Assembly: GCA_028455995.1 (NCBI GenBank)
Contig: JABELC010000011.1
Location: forward strand, 1,116,001-1,180,000
Length of the DNA stretch: 64,000 nt
Reading direction: 5' to 3'
Origin: Scleromitrula shiraiana
Taxonomy: Eukaryota; Ascomycota; Leotiomycetes; Helotiales; Sclerotiniaceae
Positions 37,227 to 47,637 of the stretch are shown here, one piece after another. The first letter of the stretch is position 1. Each line of letters begins with the position of its first letter. A program made the translations under genes and the position numbers. The notes below the pieces were generated by a model. The model was not told the DNA's origin and ran no database searches. It was given only the letters and a program-made list of their open reading frames with translations.

Positions 37227-38639
37227 TTTGTCTATTATTCTTTGATAGATACCTTTCTAAATGTCTCAAGGTACCGGCTGTGTTCCGACTTCGCCTTTCG
37301 AGGATATCTTATTAAATTGAATGATAAGTGGTTAAAAGTGGCCGAATTGTTGGCGGATCTACAGTTGATGATTAGATTGTTAGCCTGGGAACAATGGAGG
37401 AAAGCAATACAACGTATGTTAAGAAGTAGTGGTAGGTTAATGCTAGATAGATAGATAGATAGACCAGTAGATGTTCCAGATGTTCCAGATGTTCAAGATA
37501 ATGCGACAATAGTACAATAAATTGTTTCCATCAATCTTGTCTTCACACAACCATAACAGCCAGTCAGTTAGAAATGAAAAAAATAATACCTTACAACTTC
37601 GATGTTCCTCACTTAACTTATGGACTCAAGAAGTAAGAAAGTAGAAGGATTTGTGGGTGGTCAAAAGAGATCTTTTCAGAGACACTTCTTTTTTTTTTTT
37701 TTTCAATCCGAAGCTTATAGAAACAATATTTATTTCTATGGGGATGGATTCGAGAATAATATGAACTCGGACCGATGATCTATCTATTTCCGTTGACTTT
37801 TAAAAAGAAAAAGAAAAAGAATATGAGGAGGAGAGGAGAGGGGAGAAGAGGAGAAGATATTGTAGTGAATTTGAATTATATCTTCAATTATAGAAAGAGA
37901 GAAGAAGTTCTTTTTCTTAATAAGAATGATTGTTATTGTGTTGTGTCAAAAGTATAAAACGGGTAGTTGAAGTTGGTTTTAGTAGATAAGTTTATAGTAG
38001 GAAAATAATAAATTGTTTGCCTTACATAGTCTCAAACTTATGGGGGGGGAGAGAAAAAAAAAAGAAGAAGAAGCGGCGATCTTATTAGTATGGATTTCGA
38101 TGGGATGGAATGGAATCTCAAAGAAGGGTCTCGAAAAATGTACTAATCTGTTTTTGGCGAGTAATAATAAATTTTTCTATTTATACCTAGAGGGTAAAGG
38201 CTTTATATTATTAAAACTTCTAATAAGTAGAACCCATCTCTATCTTAATCCCCTCCCCTCTTCTAAAGAACTTATCAAGATAATGAATATCTATCTTATC
38301 GATAAGGCCTCTTAGATAATGAATGATATGGGGTTGAGAGAGATAGAGATAGAGATGGATATTGATGATCCATTACCAGTATTTCAAAGAGACTCTTTAA
38401 TACAATAGTATATATATATATATATACTATATACTATATACTATATACTAATTAAATTTGTTTATATTATATGATTTGTTTATATTGTATTTCAAATATA
38501 CTTGTAGCTTGTAAACTCCATACATGTGCCCTTATTATTTTACTGCTCCAAACTATAATAGATAGTTCTATATAACTACCAAAATTCTTAAACCCCACAA
38601 CTTACCAATATCTTTCTTTCCCACCTTATCCCATTAAAC
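37227..38639. other. intergenic region upstream of YDJ1 and FCY1
   Basis: 1.4 kb divergent spacer holding two promoters. It has a GATA run at about 37444-37463, a 9-bp tandem repeat (GATGTTCCA, about 37470-37492), an A/G-rich tract at about 37800-37860 and a TATACTA repeat at about 38405-38450. No coding frame is supported. Confidence 0.45.
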
Positions 38640-39580
38640 ATGTCTCCTCTCACAGACAAACAAGCCTTCGCCATAGCAGTAGAAGAAGCCAAAATCGGCT
38701 ATGCAGAAGGAGGAATACCCGTATGACCTAATCCACCCTCTCCCATCTCATCACCCAACCAAACCAACTACCCTACAATATCTAACAAAACAACAAAAAA
38801 AGATAGGAGCTGCCCTGATATCCGCCGATGGAAACCTCCTCGGAAAAGGTCATAACATGCGTGTTCAAAAAGGAAGCGCTATTCATCACGTAAGAAAGAG
38901 ATAGATACTCATACTAGCTTGCTTGCTTGCTTGCTTGCTTGTTTACTTCTATTCTAGTTGAATAATTGATTGGCGAATTTCTTACTAAAATTCTAAAAAG
39001 GGGGAGACTTCCGCTTTAGAAAATTCAGGTCGTTTACCTGCTTCGGCTTATAAGGGTGCTACTATGTTTACTACGTATGTACTATACCTATTTATCTACC
39101 TGTTTCCTTGATTCGATTCAGTTCCTCCATGTGGCGAGAGGAGTTTCTATGTTAGAGTTACGATTATTTGTAATGAAATAAATAAATAAGCTGACGGTGA
39201 ATTGCTTTCAAAGATTATCTCCGTGTGATATGTGGTGAGTGCCACTTCTACAACATCTAACGCATCATGCATACGGGATTTACTAATCAACTTGCAATAA
39301 AAGCACCGGGGCTTGTCTTCTATATGGTATAGCACGTGTGGTGGTTGGAGAGAATAATACTTTTCTTGGGGGAGAAGCATATTTGAAACAGAGGGGTGTC
39401 GAGGTGCTCAATATGCAGAGTAAAGAGTGTCAGGATTTGATGGAGAAATTCATTAGCGAGAAACCTGAATTGTGGTATGTTATAGCTAATGTATAATGCT
39501 AGAGAAACATTTTTAACATATTTCTTCTCCGTAGGAATGAGGATATTGGTGTAGAGAAGAGGGTCTATTCGAAGGAGTGA
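38640..39580 (+). CDS. FCY1: cytosine deaminase
   Basis: Zinc enzyme of pyrimidine salvage (cytosine to uracil; also deaminates 5-fluorocytosine). Six exons: 38640-38720, 38803-38889, 39001-39074, 39214-39234, 39304-39474 and 39535-39580, 480 nt, 159 residues, the length of yeast Fcy1. The product starts MSPLTDKQAFAIAVEEAKIG. Zinc site: His56-Gly-Glu58 (HHGETSALENSGRLPAS), with Cys85 and Cys88 (LSPCDMCTGACLLYG). The 21-nt exon 4 carries Cys85 and the first two bases of the Cys88 codon. All catalytic residues are present. Convergent with the uroporphyrinogen decarboxylase gene only 142 bp away. Confidence 0.93.
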
Positions 39581-39722
39581 TAGATTATCCATCTTCGGAT
39601 CTCACAGCTCTGAGCTATCAGAAAAGCTGGGGATATATACACGACATTATCGAATTATCCATCTTTGGATCCCATATTCTAGACTTTGGGCTAAACCGAA
39701 AATACAACGAGTATTAACGATA

Positions 39723-41034
39723 TCATTGAGTTAATCTATGTATTTCCTGGAAATAGAATTTCAGATCCTCAGGGTTGACGAATGGTGTGATTCCTATAAA
39801 GATTAGTGGGAAATTATCAAGGTGTAACTGAGACTAACCGTGACCAAGGTTTGCGATCCATCCCTGTTTTCCACCACCAAATCCCTTAACCATTTCCTCA
39901 ACTTCATGAGTGATAGCTTCCCGAGTTCCATATAGGACTCCTGGGTCGGCATTTCCTTGGAAGACAATTGGGCGATCACCTCGTATCCGTACAGCTTCTG
40001 CCGGGTCTTGAAGCCAATCTAATCCTACAACTTGATATCCAAGATCGCAAAGTGAATCTAAAGCGTACCATGCTCCCTTTGCAAATACTACCATTGGTAC
40101 CTGTTCCAGACCAAGTTCCTTCAAACGTTTTGGTAGGTTTGCGGAAATGTAGGCAAGATATGGCCGTGAAAATTCCTTGAATGAAGCTGGGGATAATTCC
40201 GCTGCCCATGAATCGAAGACTTGTACCAACTGGATATACCATTAATGAAAGCTCGTCACACAAACCAGCGGACCTTACCTGTGCTCCTGCTTGGACTTGC
40301 AATGCCAAATATTCCACACAAACTTCTGCGATCTTCTGAAGGAGGTCTTTACTAGCTTGTGGATACTTGTAAACCCAAGTCTTCGTCTTTACAAACAACT
40401 TGCTTCCTCCGCCCTCGACCATATAGCATAACAAAGTCCATGGTGCACCACAGAATCCAAACAAAGGAACTCTTCCTTTCAATTTGTGTCTTGTTAAAGT
40501 GATTGCCTTGTAAACATAGTCTAGCTCTGCCGCAACATCGACCTTCTTGTTGAGTACTTTCTCATATTGACCATCATCGGGCGATTCGAGAGGGTTGGGG
40601 AAATGAGGTCCCTTCTTGTCTACCATCTCAACAGTCATGCCTAAAGCTTGAGGGACGACTAAGATGTCGGAGAAGATAATAGCTGCATCAACGAGTCCCG
40701 CAAAACGTTCAATTGGTTGAAGAGTTAACGTCGACGCAATCTCTGGTGACCGACAACATTCAAAGAAGTCATTCTTTCCTTTGGCTTCGTGATATTCAGG
40801 TAGGTAACGGCCAGCTATGGAATTCAGGCATCAGCATGAACAATATAAACAAACAGTGCAAGAGATTAGGACTTCACATACCTTGGCGCATCACCCACAT
40901 TGGAGGCCTCTCAACCTTCTGACCTGACACACATCAGTATATATTCCAGTTTTAGGTTCGAAGTAAGGCAATTACTCACCCCATGCTGTTCTAATGATGA
41001 GATCGTTTTGCAACGGCTCAAATTGGTGAGCCAT
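39723..41034 (-). CDS. HEM12: uroporphyrinogen decarboxylase
   Basis: Cytosolic heme-pathway enzyme converting uroporphyrinogen III to coproporphyrinogen III. Exons 40980-41034, 40882-40923, 40279-40814, 39839-40229 and 39723-39793 join to 364 residues, the normal size. Start MAHQFEPLQNDLIIRTAWG. Signature 1: ERPPMWVMRQAGRYLPEYHE, built across an intron. Then IFSDILVVPQALGMTVEM, which holds the catalytic aspartate, and GFCGAPWTLLCYMVEGGG (signature 2). The C-terminal exon supplies GITPFVNPEDLKFYFQEIHR. It faces the 748-residue orphan gene across a 490-bp spacer. Confidence 0.95.
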
Positions 41035-41524
41035 GGTGAAGATTGATGGAAGGAATAGAAGTCTCTAATTCAAATCACAACAATACTATTGGGAAACCAA
41101 GTAACACAGTGGCACAACAACAAGAACAAGAAAACAGATCGGTCAGAAAGACTTCTTGATGGGAATCTATTTTACCATTTCTAAACTTTGCCATCCCACC
41201 TCGGGATCCTCATCTCATTCCCTACCCCACCATAAACTATGTAAGCTCCAGGGATATGCTCTGGCGGTGAATAGTTTATCCAAAGCCGAACCAAAGATCA
41301 TTGCTTGTATTGAACCTTTGGGATTGAATTAATACTAGAGCCCACGAATTCATATCATATTTCGAGAACAACAACAGGATTAACCAGCAGACGCACAAGG
41401 GACCTCAAGAATGCTGGAGTTGAGGGAACAATACTAAATCTAAAAATCACAACATCGAATTACCCGACCTCGTCAATGTCGAATTATCCTGAATCAACGG
41501 GGCTGGGTTTCTTTTCAGAGCGCT
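41035..41524. promoter_or_regulatory. divergent promoter HEM12 / orphan gene, with uORF
   Basis: 490 bp between outward-facing starts. An upstream ATG at 41476 opens a 33-codon frame (MSNYPESTGLGFFSERYATS and on) that ends at 41577, so it overlaps the start of the orphan gene in another frame. It would be a uORF if the transcript starts before it. Confidence 0.45.
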
Positions 41525-43771
41525 ATGCTACCTCGACCAGCAAATTGCTGTCGAAAGGTTCAGCGCCAACTTCTTAGTCATTCTGATTTCGTTTGGGTGT
41601 CTGATGAGCATTTGCGCCATGCCTTTCAACGGTTTTGTGGCATAACAAAACCAACAAGACGGAATGGGAGTTCTGTACCTGGCCCAATGGAAAGTAGGAG
41701 AAGATTAGGAAAAAGACGTATGGCACATCTATCCGAAACAACACAAATCCCGCTATACGATCCAGCAGCTCTATGGGGTTCATCTTGGGGTTCGGAAAGG
41801 ATTCAATGGCAATGGGAGGCTCCTGCGCCTCGAACTTCGAATAAGGAAAGCAACCCAAAAAGTCTACCCTCCTGGTCATATGAACCATTAGACGAATTAG
41901 CAGATTTTATAGGCTGCGAAGAGGCGGAAACCGGAATAAGGCAGCAAACGAAAAGCACCAGGGAGCAATTAGACGATTTTCGCTCTACAGTCAAAACATG
42001 CGGACCTGTCGAAGCTCTTGAGCTCTGTGATTCCTTCAATCAAAAGTTCCAGCAAAGCCTTATACTTGGTCTAGTAGATAGCGACTCTCTATCATGCACA
42101 CTTCAAGGGGTCACTGATATTCTTAGAGACTTCGCTAGAAGGCGAGGTTTTGTCACGGCACAGCAGCAATTGGCCTTTTATTCATCAGTATGGGAGGGCA
42201 TAATGTCTTGTAAGGTCCTACGGCCTGTCGATTTTGACAACAAAGTCATAGGGAAGTACTTGTCCTTGTTAGCAGAACTTCCCAGTACACTTGAGCTACA
42301 GTTACTGGCTTCGAAAGTCCTGGGTTCGCTCTCCACATCTCAGCTCGATGGAACCTTGGACCATATCGGGTCTCTACTGAGGTCATGGTTCGTAAGTTGG
42401 TTGCAACCACCAGTATCCTTGGCCAATGCGGAAATGTCGATCGAAACTGCTCGTCGTAGCGTAAGTCACGTTGCTCATTCGATACAACACCATGATGCTG
42501 TGAAGGCACAAAAGCTTCGAGGTTTTTTATCCAAGGCTTCTAAGGATATTTCCGCTGCCAATTCTGCAATTGCTACTGCGGAAAATGAACTGAAACAGTA
42601 CAAACTATCCATCGAAACAATGGCCATCGCTCTAGTCAGCTTTCCTCAAGAGACCCTACACAAACTTGTTGCCTCTTGCTTTAACGTTCTCAACCCCTCA
42701 ATCATTTCGGAGGAGCAAAGTTCCAATAGGAGTATAATTCAGAGTATGCGGCAAGGCCGTAGTATGGTTTGCTTCAATTGGCTCTTAGTAATTTCGAGGC
42801 TGAAAACTGTTGACGATTCGACATTCATGCACATTTGGAAAACGATAGAGACCTACAGCCTCGGAGAATTACGAGCGAATTCTTCACATTGTTTGAAGGA
42901 ACATGAAATCGCAGAACTCATTCTAGATCGTTGGGTCAGTCAGGACTATGTGATGAATGGTCGTGCTATCAGAAAAACCTTTCAAGATATGGTCCACTGC
43001 ACCCCGGAATATTTCAAGCATCTCATGCAGAGTCTTGAATCGCATGGGCAGCTAAGTCATGAGAGGATTCAAAATATGTTTGATATCCTGAATGAATTGC
43101 GAGGACCACAATACGTTTTTACGGCGCTCAACCAACTACTGGGCTGTAAGATAAAGGTTGATAGTTATCTTATCACAAGAGTTTTTAACAATCTAGATTC
43201 TTACAACATCCCTAGAGCATATGATATCTATATGAAATTCCTAATGGGCCGAACTGCCCCTGAGGCCTGCACCCCATTGTTCATTGCAATGATAAACAAT
43301 GAGCGAATTTTCTCACGAAGCATATGGATCGCTGCAGATATTCCACACAAAAGATTTATCGATCCTTCAATAAAGCTTTCTCAAACAAGAATCGACTTTG
43401 TTCACGCGATAGCGACTGCCTTCTCTCGTTGCAAGATTCGAAGTCCTAGAGTTTTGCTTCGAAATGTTGCGCGTTGTTGGCATTATCTGCGTGCACATGG
43501 CGTGCCCCCTTCGGAGGAAATATCCAGAGCTATTGCTCATATAGCAATTACAAGAGATGTGGTTTGTAGGAAATGGGTAAGGACAGAAAGACTAAAATGG
43601 GCTTTGAGGGTGATAAAGGAAGCTGAAGGGCCAGAGGTGGCTGACGAGGTTGATAGAATGGTGTTTCAATGGAGGGAGAAGTTGACGTGGCAGGCTAGGG
43701 CTAGATATAGAGATGCTAATCCTCTGGGTCCGGATTATAGTGGCAAAATTAGATATGCGGTTAAACATTAG
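41525..43771 (+). CDS. 748-residue conserved-looking protein, not recognised
   Basis: Intronless frame from an ATG at 41525 to TAG at 43771. The N-terminus is basic and lacks acidic residues at first (MLPRPANCCRKVQRQLLSHS), which could be a mitochondrial targeting sequence. The body is mostly helical, with no membrane segments; patterns such as LMQSLESHGQLSHERIQNMF and IFSRSIWIAADIPHKRF suggest helical repeats of PPR/TPR-like type, but I cannot assign the family. The C-terminus is basic (WQARARYRDANPLGPDYSGK). Codon use is like its neighbours, so it is a real gene. It is divergent from HEM12 and convergent with TRM82. A mitochondrial RNA-related role is only a guess from the targeting-like start and repeats. 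Confidence 0.72.
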   Translation: MLPRPANCCRKVQRQLLSHSDFVWVSDEHLRHAFQRFCGITKPTRRNGSSVPGPMESRRRLGKRRMAHLSETTQIPLYDPAALWGSSWGSERIQWQWEAPAPRTSNKESNPKSLPSWSYEPLDELADFIGCEEAETGIRQQTKSTREQLDDFRSTVKTCGPVEALELCDSFNQKFQQSLILGLVDSDSLSCTLQGVTDILRDFARRRGFVTAQQQLAFYSSVWEGIMSCKVLRPVDFDNKVIGKYLSLLAELPSTLELQLLASKVLGSLSTSQLDGTLDHIGSLLRSWFVSWLQPPVSLANAEMSIETARRSVSHVAHSIQHHDAVKAQKLRGFLSKASKDISAANSAIATAENELKQYKLSIETMAIALVSFPQETLHKLVASCFNVLNPSIISEEQSSNRSIIQSMRQGRSMVCFNWLLVISRLKTVDDSTFMHIWKTIETYSLGELRANSSHCLKEHEIAELILDRWVSQDYVMNGRAIRKTFQDMVHCTPEYFKHLMQSLESHGQLSHERIQNMFDILNELRGPQYVFTALNQLLGCKIKVDSYLITRVFNNLDSYNIPRAYDIYMKFLMGRTAPEACTPLFIAMINNERIFSRSIWIAADIPHKRFIDPSIKLSQTRIDFVHAIATAFSRCKIRSPRVLLRNVARCWHYLRAHGVPPSEEISRAIAHIAITRDVVCRKWVRTERLKWALRVIKEAEGPEVADEVDRMVFQWREKLTWQARARYRDANPLGPDYSGKIRYAVKH

Positions 43772-44031
43772 ATAGATACCATAATTAGAATCTGTCTCAT
43801 ATTCAGATGCTGATTATATACACTACATTGTATTATCAGAAGCGTACTAATTCATTCACCACCTGTTGCATAAACAACCTAGATGATCTGTTGTTCAGCT
43901 CAATATCAAATGATGGAAATACCCGATGGATTAATTTCTAAGGAAGACAGTCAAAACATAAAGATACAGATGTATATTTGTACAATATATAGATTAGTAC
44001 AGGTGCTACATTTAATTCTAAAACTAAACTA

Positions 44032-45718
44032 TCATTCCTCATCCCCTTCCATCTTCCTCAAATTCCCAACTGCATACAACAAACCCCTCAATCGATCCAA
44101 CTTCTCCTCATCTACAAATCCCTCCGTATCCTGCGTCACAAATTCATCACCACCGCGCTGCTTACTCACAAACTTTCCACTCTCCAATGTGAAGAATTGC
44201 AAAGACTCAACTATTTCAGAAGTATCGTCTCTTACAATGGTTGTAGATCCAGCCTTGTGAACATTGTCGACGGAAACAATAAGTAAGTTCGAGGTTGAAA
44301 TAACGGATAGAGCATTTCCTGGAAGTGAGAGGGTTTGCTCGTATTGGAGTTGGTTGGAGGCGTCGAGGCTGTAGATGAATAAGGATGGGATTCTGGAGGT
44401 TTGGTTAGTGAATTGGTAGATGTAATAGAGGAGAGTATTACTTACCCTTCAGATGTAACAACGATGGTGCTTTTCCCAGATTCTTGATTGCTAGCGTGAT
44501 AGATACCAGTGACTGCGATCTTTCGTGGTTCGGTCGCAGATACATTCTCTTTTGATCCTGAGTCGAGCGAGGAAACAATTCCTTCTACATGGCTTTTGAG
44601 ATCTACTTTGGACAATAATTGTCCATTAACCCAGTCCCAAACACATAAATAATCATCCCCACCACCTGAAATCAACAGATCCGGTCTATCTCCTGGAATA
44701 CATAGACGGCTAATATATTCCTCGTGGCCGAGGCAGAACCCCTCAACAACATGTGTTTGGGGAATTCCACGAGTAATTCGAATATGCTCATCCCGGTCAG
44801 CGGTGATGATGTAGTTGTGGTTGTTCGCGGTAGCAGTAGCGATATCAGTAAGCATAGAGACATGGCCGAGAAGTAGTTTGTGTTCGAATGCAGGGCCAGT
44901 TTTCTCCGGTGCTTGATTGTTGTGACGTTTCTGATATTCAAGAGCTCTGAGGTTGCGGGCAGAGTGTACAGTTAGGTTGCTAGCAGCTGGTTGGTATTGC
45001 TTTGGGTTTTGCTTTTCGTTACTAGAAGAGACATCTTCGACTACCGCTTCAGGTTGAGGATTTTGAATGAGCGGTAAAGAGTATACGTCCCCGAACTTGT
45101 CGGCACAGATTATGGTGCTGTCATCTGGTGTGGTCACCAGAGCACATGGTCGTTTGGGCATGCAGCTATTCTTGTTAGTCATGCTTCATAGTTGAGGGAA
45201 AGATATCATGAAGCTCACCGATCACTGATTTGTTTTAGGCCCTTTCCCGCATCGTTTTCCCATTTCATGACCCTAATCGTTTTATCCTCACCTGTGACTG
45301 CAATCACGTGTTGTTCATCTCTTGTAATAGTTAAGGTGGAAATAACTGCTGGTTCAACAGGCTTCGGGGGTGCTTTTTCCTTTTTCTTTCCTTGCTGTAC
45401 AACGATCTTCTTTTCCGATTCTTCGGGTTTTCCTGCTTCCTCACTAGTAGACAGTTTTCTTCTTTTTGCTGGTGGGGTTGAAGCATCCAAAATGATATCT
45501 GGAGAAGAGGTCTCTGATGGCTTCTCCTCGATACTTTCGGTTTTCAAAGAGACCTCAGATTGCTTGGACTCGTCAGAATTCTCCAGTACTGGATATTTCC
45601 ATGTTGAGAAATATGAGCCATCTTTGATATCAAATGTATCGATGCTTGAACCTCGAGCTGCTACCAGAAATGTTCCACATTGCTTGAGACACTGATATGG
45701 TAACCTAAGTTTCGACAT
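44032..45718 (-). CDS. TRM82: tRNA (guanine-N7) methyltransferase non-catalytic WD40 subunit Trm82
   Basis: Partner of Trm8 in forming m7G46 in tRNA. Exons 45219-45718, 44446-45165 and 44032-44392 join to 526 residues. The start is the ATG of MSKLRLPYQCLKQCGTFLVA; the in-frame codon farther upstream is TTG. A Lys/Glu/Pro-rich insertion (about 55-125, PPAKRRKLSTSEEAGKPEES) precedes the WD repeats: ISTLTITRDEQHVIAVTGED, then LLLGHVSMLTDIATATANNH and NYIITADRDEHIRITRGIPQ with FCLGHEEYISRLCI, then LISGGGDDYLCVWDW. The order and the ADRDEHIR segment are typical of Trm82/WDR4. Divergent from RPP0. Confidence 0.92.
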
Positions 45719-46239
45719 TGTTTCTTTATAATACAATCGTTCTTCTAATTAAAGCTCTTGATATAGATAAATCTGATAGTATTGACCATATATGGCACCG
45801 TTTGGTGTAGGATGGCCTATATGGGACAAGATCTTCCAAACTCAAAGAATTCTTTGAAATTATACGAACAGCACTGAGTATAGTATCTTATCCAAATTCA
45901 AGCAACGAATAATTGCAATACAGAGGATCTGATTGATTGTTTAACGTCGATATAATCAACTTCAAATTCATATATAGCAAAATTCTCGAAATTCTTCAGC
46001 AACAGGGGTCTGAGGAAGTAAAATACAATTGACCAATCATAGCGTGGTTTAATGCTTAGCTAATAGCCACGCTAATTATCTCGTTGCCCACACAAATAAT
46101 TGTTGAAAAAATATCCTCAAAACTTTTCTTTCCTTCAACAACTTCGCGACAATCACCATTTCTTCCAACGAAGAAAACCTCCTCTACTCTAAATAAATAA
46201 ATTTGACCCTTAAACATCCTACCTTCACCATAAGAAGAC
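45719..46239. promoter_or_regulatory. divergent promoter TRM82/RPP0
   Basis: 521 bp. A CCAAT box is at 46033-46037, followed by an inverted repeat TAGCGTGG (46040-46047) and CCACGCTA (46067-46074), about 165-200 bp before the RPP0 start. Such a placement fits a regulatory site for the strongly expressed ribosomal gene; the factor is unknown. Confidence 0.45.
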
Positions 46240-47251
46240 ATGGGGGGCAAATCAGGAAACAAGGCCGGCTACTTCGATAAGCTCAAGGGATTGCTCGAAG
46301 AGTTCAAGTCCGTCTTCATCGTTACCGTCGACAATGTCAGCTCTCAACAAATGCACGAGATCCGTGGATCTCTCCGTGGTGAGGGTGTTGTATTGATGGG
46401 AAAGAACACCATGGTATGCTCTTCTTCTATTTCCAGTTCAATTAATTATGTTCATACAGAAACTAATTTTTGTTTTTCATTAGGTCCGTCGTGCCGTCAA
46501 GGGTTTCGTCGGCGACAACCCAGAATACGAGCGTCTCCTTCCTTTCGTCAAGGGTAACATTGGTTTCGTCTTCACCAACGGTGACCTCAAGACCATCCGT
46601 GACAAGATTCTTGCCAACAAGGTCGCTGCTCCCGCCAGAGCTGGTGCCGTTGCCCCTGCCGATGTCTATGTTCCAGCAGGTAACACTGGTATGGAACCAG
46701 GAAAGACCTCTTTCTTCCAGGCCCTCGGTGTCCCAACCAAGATTGCTCGTGGTACCATTGAAATTACATCTGACTTGAAGCTCGTTGAGGCTGGTAGCAA
46801 GGTCGGAGCTTCCGAGGCTACTCTTCTTAACATGTTGAACATCTCTCCGTTCACCTATGGTATGGGTATCTCCCAGGTCTACGACCAAGGAAACACCTTC
46901 CCACCTGATGTTCTCGACATTGAGGAATCCCAACTCCTTAAGGCATTCTCCAGCGCCATCACCACCATTGCTGCTATCTCTTTGGCCGCCAACTTCCCAA
47001 CCCTTCCATCTGTTATGCACTCTGTTGTCAACAGCTACAAGAAGGTCTTGGCCGTTGCTATCGAGACTGAGATCAGCTGGCCTGAAATTGAGGAGTTGAA
47101 GGATCGTATCGCCAACCCTGACGCTTATGCCAGTGCTGGCCCAGCTGCTGCCACTGAGGCCGCCCCAGCTGCCGCCGCCAAGGAGGAGGCTAAGGAAGAA
47201 TCCGAGGCAGAAGAGTCCGCCGATGAGGGATTCGGAGGCATGTTCGACTAA
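46240..47251 (+). CDS. RPP0: 60S acidic ribosomal protein P0
   Basis: Stalk-base protein of the large subunit, binding 25S rRNA and P1/P2 dimers. Exons 46240-46413 and 46484-47251 join to 313 residues. Start MGGKSGNKAGYFDKLKGLLE; the L10-like domain includes VTVDNVSSQQMHEIRGSLRG and MGKNTMVRRAVKGFVGDNPE, the latter rebuilt across the intron. Then GNTGMEPGKTSFFQALGVPT, and two helices that bind P1/P2. The tail is Ala-rich then acidic (EEAKEESEAEESADEGFGGM) and ends FGGMFD, the P-protein end with an extra Gly relative to the usual GFGLFD. Strong codon bias (AAG, GTC, ATC) marks high expression. Confidence 0.97.
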
Positions 47252-47637
47252 GTCATTCCTGATCTTCCATAAAATCTGCGTATATTTGAAAGAACATACG
47301 AATCGGATATTGGAATCATCTAGAGGCCATGCAGGTATTTTGACTAGAGTCTAATAAAGCAGCTTAAAGTCAAGAGTGTGTCTTCCATGATATAATAATG
47401 AAATGTGATGAAAATCACTCGTCAAATTATTTGTAAGGTCAGTTATACTTTTTTCTCTCTTGCCGCGTTCATTTCCTCCCAAGCTTTTGTGATGAGCAAA
47501 TCTATAGCTTTTTAACCCTTAATGGTGTTTGCACACCTTGAAGAATAAAAACAACAACACTCTAATTTTTTCCTGAAACGCTTTCTATCTTCAGTATTTT
47601 ATTGTACGAACCAACCATATTCAAAACAATATACTGA
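47252..47637. other. intergenic region between convergent genes
   Basis: 386 bp of 3' UTRs of RPP0 and MSH1. No other feature is seen. Confidence 0.45.

Noticed and set aside
37470..37494. Heat-shock element (TTC repeats) upstream of the DnaJ gene
   Set aside because: The TTC units are 9 bp apart (a GATGTTCCA tandem repeat), not the 10 bp needed for step-type Hsf1 sites; no clean GAAnnTTC array was found.
46463..47020. Minus-strand frame of 185 codons opposite RPP0
   Set aside because: Created by the strong codon bias of the ribosomal gene on the plus strand.
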